Assembly: GCA_003864495.1 (NCBI GenBank)
Contig: ML133417.1
Location: 93,052 to 157,051, forward strand
Length of the DNA: 64,000 nucleotides
DNA from: Nemopilema nomurai
Taxonomy: Eukaryota; Cnidaria; Scyphozoa; Rhizostomeae; Rhizostomatidae
Direction of reading: 5' to 3'
A model generated the notes under the pieces. It saw only the letters and a program-made list of their open reading frames with translations, did not search any database and was not told the DNA's origin. Both the position numbers and the translations under genes were made by a program. Below, in pieces: positions 58,046 through 64,000 of this stretch (position 1 is the stretch's first letter; every line of letters begins with the position of its first letter).

Positions 58046-60592
58046 CATGTATCTTAGCTTCTTAAATAAGATTATTTTCAAAAGTTTCTTAAAGCTTTAA
58101 GCCAGCTTTAGTTATTCTTTTTGAAAATTAAAACATCTACAGGAACAGAAAGATTGTGATGCCTAAAAATAATCAACGATTGATAACTATTTTCCTAATT
58201 TAGATATTATGAATAGATTCAGCTGCCTAGATTCACAATCGCAGATCCCCAGTTAAATTTGGCAACTGCTTAATTGGTAGTGAACTGTTTGAGATTGTGG
58301 CAAATGTACAAAGATTAATTAAATATGGATGTTCTGTTGTTTAATTATAGATCTATTAAAAAAACAAGAAGGTAGTATTTTGCAAAGAGAGGGACATTAT
58401 ATAGATCTACAATGCAGATTGTTTGCATGTCACAAAATCCTCTTGGATTTTAAAGGTTTGGCCATGAATTTTCCACAGTTCATGGTAAATGCCTTAGCAT
58501 TCCCTTTTTTTCTTTTTTAAGATGCAACAACAACAGCTATATATTTCATGCAAAGATCAACTAGCTGGCAAAGCTTTATTGGTAGTTGATAGTGTTGTGT
58601 TAACTGCAACCAATAGTCCAAATTTCAGTGATGATATCATATTGTTTTTGCTACTGAAGATCTTTTTTCTGTAACGTATTTGTTGAAAGGCCATCAAGAC
58701 CAGTTTCTGAGTGTTATACTCCAAAGTTTGCTGTTATCAACCTGCTATCAATATTGTTCCAAGATGCAATGTAGTAAAATAAATAGCAATCAATGCAACT
58801 TACACCTTAGACCCAAACAATAGGACATGAGGCAGAGGAAGTGTTTCCAATCACCAAACCAACACACTTGACTCTAAGAAGTGGAAGCAAAAGCCACAAC
58901 TTATGAAAAAAAACAATTCCATAATTAGGAAGAGCATTAAAACAATCCAAAATATATTCAGTTATCACCGTTAAAGTTTCTTTAACATGCCTTAAGTGTC
59001 TTTTCATTGACAAGGTCAAGAATCAAATACTGCAACTGAAACAACAGAAACATTGAGCTTAAAACTTGACACTTTATTTACATTTATTTATTTGGCACTT
59101 ACCAGAAACATAGTTGTGAGTGGCTCCATCATGTGGGGGACCAAAGGAAAGATAACCATAAAGTGTTCAGTCAAATTGCTCGAGTCTAAACAACTGGCAT
59201 TTGAGGTCTTATAAAACACTTACGAGATCCAAATAATACGCCTTGTGCAATTCAAAAGCATAGTGCATTAGAAAATCTCTTGCAAAGTTTGGAATTATTG
59301 GATCAGTTTGCTGCTCAAAACTTTAATAGAGAGCTGCAGCCCTCAGATGAAAACATGAGATACACAACCTAGAATCCACCCAATGCATATTTCATTGAAA
59401 CCAACAGTTAGCAGCTAAAACCCCAAGAAGGAATACATATAAGCACTGCCATTACAACTGTGTAAGGCTTTGGGGCTAAGGTAGTTCTTGGCACTCAATT
59501 AGTGATGCACAGCTTGTATCCTCAATTTTTACTTCTTACCAGCTTGTGCTTGTGCTGTCATGACCCTACCCCACCTCTAGTGTCCTATTAGTGCACCATC
59601 CTAAGCATAAAGATATTCAAAACCTGATTTTAGTCACAGTGATCTTTCAGATTATTGTTACACTGGATCCATTCTTTGATTCCTTCATAGAAGCAACACA
59701 AATTAGCGAAACCAAACTTTCTCTCCAGTCAAGATGAAACTAATCTGCTAAATTCATGTCTTCAAATATTGATAGAAAAATTAATACAACTCTTACTTAG
59801 CAACAAAATAGAAACAAGTAATTGATAAATGAATTATATAATCAACACGCATTTCCTAACTGTAGCAACGATTGAATGGGAAACCTATATCAAGAATATG
59901 TCCATACCAAGGTTTCATTTGCATGGAATTTAAAACTAGGGATACCAATATCCTAGATTCCCATCTATTCCTTGATTTATATCTCAACTGGTTGTATACA
60001 GTCACTGGTAGATAAACAGATTGTTCTAAACAAATGTCTACGATACTAAACCTTCTCTACGAAATGATACTGCAATGCATATTTTAAATAATAAAATCTT
60101 AAGGTACAGTTGAACAACAATTCACTGGCTACCATCGGCATTTACCAACTCAAATAACACTTACCAACGAACAAAAATTTGCAGCAAAATGGCAAATCGC
60201 TAAATAGTTCAGAAAAGATCACCTCAACTACCATAATATTTATTTATACAGCTTAGCTGAGAAAATCAATGATAATTTACAAGATTGTCACCAAAAGCTT
60301 ATCATTTTTAAGGGAGTCTCACCCTTGAAACTATTAGCCACAGATTTATTACATAAAACTGATGCATACACTGGTATACAACTCTAGTACTTGATGATAA
60401 GGATCTTGTTAGATTTAAACCCAGACCAGGTATAGTTCAATAATAACGAAACAAAGAGACAAATTAACCCAAAGTACAAGTGAATCCAAAGCATAATGCT
60501 ATATAGTTAAGATACCAGCAACTATTTGTATATGTAGAAACCCAAGGCTTACATAGACAGAGCCTGCAGTTAAATAAGTTGAGCTTTCAACG
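58046..60592. other. Intergenic between convergent GT8 and MTHFR genes
   Basis: AT-rich, with both 3' UTRs expected here. No coding frame, RNA gene or clear repeat was recognised. Confidence 0.5.
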
Positions 60593-63500
60593 CTAATGCG
60601 TAGCTTGGACAATGTTCTGTAGATCTTTTGCGTTGTTTGACCTGACACTGTGATGAACTGAGTCATTATGCTGATCTAGAAGCCCCGAGGTACTGTTCCT
60701 TGCTTGGCTTACAAGCGCATGTTCCTTTGCATGTTCAAATCCACTTGAATTGTTCGTTTTTTCCTTGATTCTATGAATTGTCTTTTTAATGACCTCAAAT
60801 AGGCAACTTGATCGGACAAAATCATTGTCTACTAAGTTCACAAGACAGTAGTTGTCGCATATATTGTCAATAACTTTTCTGGATGTTGAGCCCTCGGGGT
60901 AAAGAGTAGCCCAGTGTTGCTGCCACAGAGAAAATGCCTCGTCCTACAAAAAAGATCCTCATTTTGTAAAAATGCATCAGAACTCTATGTGTGTTTAAAA
61001 ACTCTTGTTTAACTGTTAATTCTCAAAAGATATTCAAAAGTGTAGTGATTTGTTCCAGAAATGAAGAACATAAATACTTTTGAAGCATCAGCAATTCAGA
61101 AATATGATCAACACTGTAAGAGACCCCTAATTTCCAATACAAAAGTCTACTGTCAAACCACATAAAACTGTACCACAGAAACAATTAACACTTAGATAAC
61201 TTCCAGTTCATAGTATCTTGATAGACAGCTGACCAAACAAGCATGTGAAAAAAAATAGTCAGTAAAATGATTCCACTAACCTTCCAAAAATTGAAGCTCA
61301 CAGGATCCACAACAGTTGGCTGCATTATTTCTTTTCCAGGGAAAACACCCCAGGTGACAGCAATGGGTGAGTAGCGATCACAATTAGTGTTATCCATCCC
61401 ACCCTGAAAAGGAATGTTTTTGCGTCATCTTGTGCAGGGTAAATAGTGGTAAGACCTATCAGTTATATACTCAACTGGTGGCAGTGTAGAGTTGCTTAAA
61501 ATGTTTGAAGTACTTGCCTGATAATACGCACTAAATACTGGTATCTATTTGATAGCATGAAGGATGAAATTGTAAACTACAGCGTTTAATCTAAGGCTTT
61601 AGAAAGTGGCTTTTCAGACTAACAAGTCTTCCAGAAAAATCCTCTAAGCACTTTGTATCACAATAACTGGTCTAATTTGTAGTATTAGTTTATTAGAAGC
61701 CAAAAATGGTTAAAATTTGCATACCTCTTCATCAACAATGTGGTAATTTACATGTGGATATTCTTTCAAAACATCCAACAAGAATCCAATATTGTCTTTT
61801 CGTGTGAAGAACTCCAAATAAGCCTATCAAATTGGAAAAATTGAAATACTTTCATACAAATATTTCTAAGATGAGGCCTCATTTTTCTTTATCAACGTAA
61901 AAAACAACCTCCAAGTTACAAAAAAACTAAATTGAAGAAAACAGCGTCCTGTAATATCCATCTTTTATCACCACTAACAAACTAGGTTATTGGAAAAAAT
62001 GAGACAAATTCACACAGATGGTAAAATTTTTAAACAAAATAATTAAGGCATAGTTACTTGAATAACAGTGGTCTTTAAAAAATACCTTTTGATATATATA
62101 ACCACCAGAGCCTCCCCATCCAACAACAGGATCAGATGAGTCTGCTGCATTGACGCTTGGTTGGCTGTTAATTGTAAGAAAACCTTCACTGTTCACCTCT
62201 GCCAGGTCTGAAACTAGCAAAGTTGTCTCTGGTGCAAGATCATCATCATTCCATGGCAATGACTTGACCTATATACAAAAAAGGTTTGTTAGTTGCCAAC
62301 ATGTTAGTTGCCAACATAATGCCAACGTAACAAAAGGAAAAGTTAGTTGCCAATCATGGCAAATACTGAGATGTGCACAATAAGTAAATCATCAACTGCA
62401 TTATCCATAACTATTGACCAGAAAACAAAAGTTTTGTTCATCAAAGGTAGACTGTAAGATAAATCATTTAGTATGGGTCTATTTGACTAGGACATTTGTT
62501 AGTTGAAAGAATTAGCTTTTGATTTCTTTTACTTCATTTACAAAAATAATTTTACTAATGGATACAAACCTGGCTCCCAGCTTTATTTTTGGCACCAGTT
62601 AAGTAGCACGAAAAAACATCCCAGACATCACGATCAGAATGCAGCTCCTCTCCCCACATCTTTCTCAGTTCTGCTTTGTTTTTGGGGCTTCGTAAATAAA
62701 ACAAATGGTGGTCTGTTAGTTCATTAAATGAAGGGGCAGATGAATTTCCCCATCTTCCATTTGGATATTCGTCCCAATCAGATGTCCTATAAATATAACT
62801 TTTTGGCCTGGAAGCCCAAAATATCGGTCGCACATCCTCTGAGAATCTTTTTATGTTTGCAGACATCTTCCATGGCAAGGCTCTGTTGTACACATCTTCT
62901 GTCCATAAACCAAGTTTTTGAGCAATTTCTTTTGTTGCAAGTTCTCTGTTCAAAGTATAAAAGTGGAAACCAGGTGCCTGCAAGAAAATGAAAAAATTGA
63001 GAATTTGCATAATATTTCAAACAATTTCTGCCACCTCTTCCTCAAATGAATTGTCATGCATCACCGCAAACACACATTATGTTTATGACCTACTTATTTA
63101 TCTTGTCTTTTTCAGCTTTGTGATGTTGATTGCATCATGGAATGAAATGGACTTGTCTAACAACTGAATGAAGGCTCATAAGGTGTAAAAAACATCCCTA
63201 AAAATGAAAAATTGCATCTTGGTAGCAACCCACTGTATCTTCAGTTTCAATCAACATGCCTTAGTCAATGTACATGACCAAACAATTTCCAATCTGGGCA
63301 TGATCAGAAATTGTTCAAACAGATAATCATAAAATCATTGAAGCATGTACCTCTCCAGATGCAATCAACTCCTTGCACATATTCAATGCATAGTGGACAC
63401 CATATTTACGAATAGCATCATCATTGTCTTTGATTGGCTCCAAATCTTTGAGAAGCTTGTCAGGAATTTGCAATTTTGACAATTTTGCAAGCTGTCTCAG

Positions 63501-64000
63501 AGAAGCATATGCCTGGAAAGACCAAACTTGTTGTTTGATGAATGATAAAAAAACAATCATTGGTAACATTAGATTTAATGAGAAATAGTTACTCCTCAGG
63601 TTAAAGGTTATAAAGTATTGGCACAGTAGAAAAAGTGAATAGGAAGGAATCACATTGAAAGTTTAACTGAATTAAATTATATATCTTGAATTTGATTATG
63701 TTGAATGTCTTATGGTGTATTGATTCTTCTTTTCCTGAAAATTTAATAATTAAAATTTGACTACAAACTTTAGTATATATATAGAGCATAGAGTTGGAGA
63801 AAATAGTGAAATTTATATATACCTGAATTGGCAAATTCCTGGAATGATTGGAACTTTGATACCAATCTCTCTGCAGTCCTTAACATATTTTATGAAATCT
63901 TTTGCCTCAAAGAATAACTGGGTGATAACAAAGTCAGCTCCAGCATCAATTTTCTTCTTTAGGTGAAGAAGGTCCTGTTCATATGAAGGACAATCTGGGT
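60593..64000 (-). CDS. MTHFR: Methylenetetrahydrofolate reductase, 3' seven exons (5' part outside window)
   Basis: Minus-strand exons: 63823-64000 (cut by the window edge), 63351-63512, 62570-62977, 62086-62268, 61725-61823, 61281-61403, 60593-60943. Except at the first join (see below) they connect in phase 0. The enzyme makes 5-methyl-tetrahydrofolate for methionine synthesis from 5,10-methylene-tetrahydrofolate, using FAD and NAD(P)H in the cytosol. The first two exons are the end of the catalytic barrel ([43 protein letters not shown]). Next come the linker ([18 protein letters not shown]) and the eukaryotic regulatory domain that binds S-adenosylmethionine ([54 protein letters not shown]). 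A divergent C-terminal tail of about 50 residues follows. The exon next to the window edge reads PGICQF and out of frame into the next exon; one missing base in its ATTTG stretch would explain this. Confidence 0.95.

Overview
The window is eukaryotic and animal. Genes are split into many short exons with clean GT/AG borders, intergenic DNA is AT-rich, and the recognisable families are metazoan: astacin protease, SEC62, claudin-like four-membrane-span proteins, a SIX6OS1-like meiotic protein and MTHFR. The mixture of secreted Thr/Pro-rich fusion proteins, claudin-like genes with phase-1 introns, and a Mutator-type transposase suggests a cnidarian, perhaps an anthozoan. That is an inference; no species marker is visible. 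All gene models were read by hand from splice sites and reading phase.

Region 1-19 kb holds two neighbouring plus-strand genes for secreted proteins. Gene A (1656-11672) encodes a signal peptide, an astacin zinc protease, a long Thr/Pro linker and a C-terminal module I do not recognise. Gene B (12749-18944) encodes a signal peptide, about 510 residues of Lys/Glu/Ala helix, a TTQPQP linker and a second copy of the same module. The module carries three copies of a motif C-x4-[EDV]-P-x(5,6)-W-x-[DN]-N-[YF]-[LI]-C. A separate signal-peptide exon at 17382 and a poly(A) signal at 17015 suggest that the second module may also be made as a small free protein.

Region 20-37 kb holds SEC62 on the minus strand (20127-24900), divergent from a 13-exon plus-strand gene (25919-37169). 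The second gene reads as a homologue of SIX6OS1, a synaptonemal-complex central-element protein. One of its introns contains a complete-looking 3.16-kb DNA transposon (31240-34396) with an intact 705-residue transposase, 18-bp terminal inverted repeats and TTAA on both sides.

Region 39-48.5 kb holds two convergent claudin-like genes (39409-43113 plus, 46042-48409 minus). One intron of the second carries a 291-bp MITE, and a longer sister copy lies at 51161-51543. A long gene-poor stretch follows. It ends at an uninterrupted GT8 glycosyltransferase gene (56993-58045). The 3' seven exons of MTHFR (minus, 60593-64000) run off the window end; the most upstream exon shows an apparent 1-base deletion.

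The genes do not form a single pathway. The most unusual content is the A/B pair, where one novel cysteine/tryptophan module has been joined through phase-1 introns to two unrelated N-terminal parts. Gene A also has two tandem duplications of intron 3' ends that copy its own splice acceptors.
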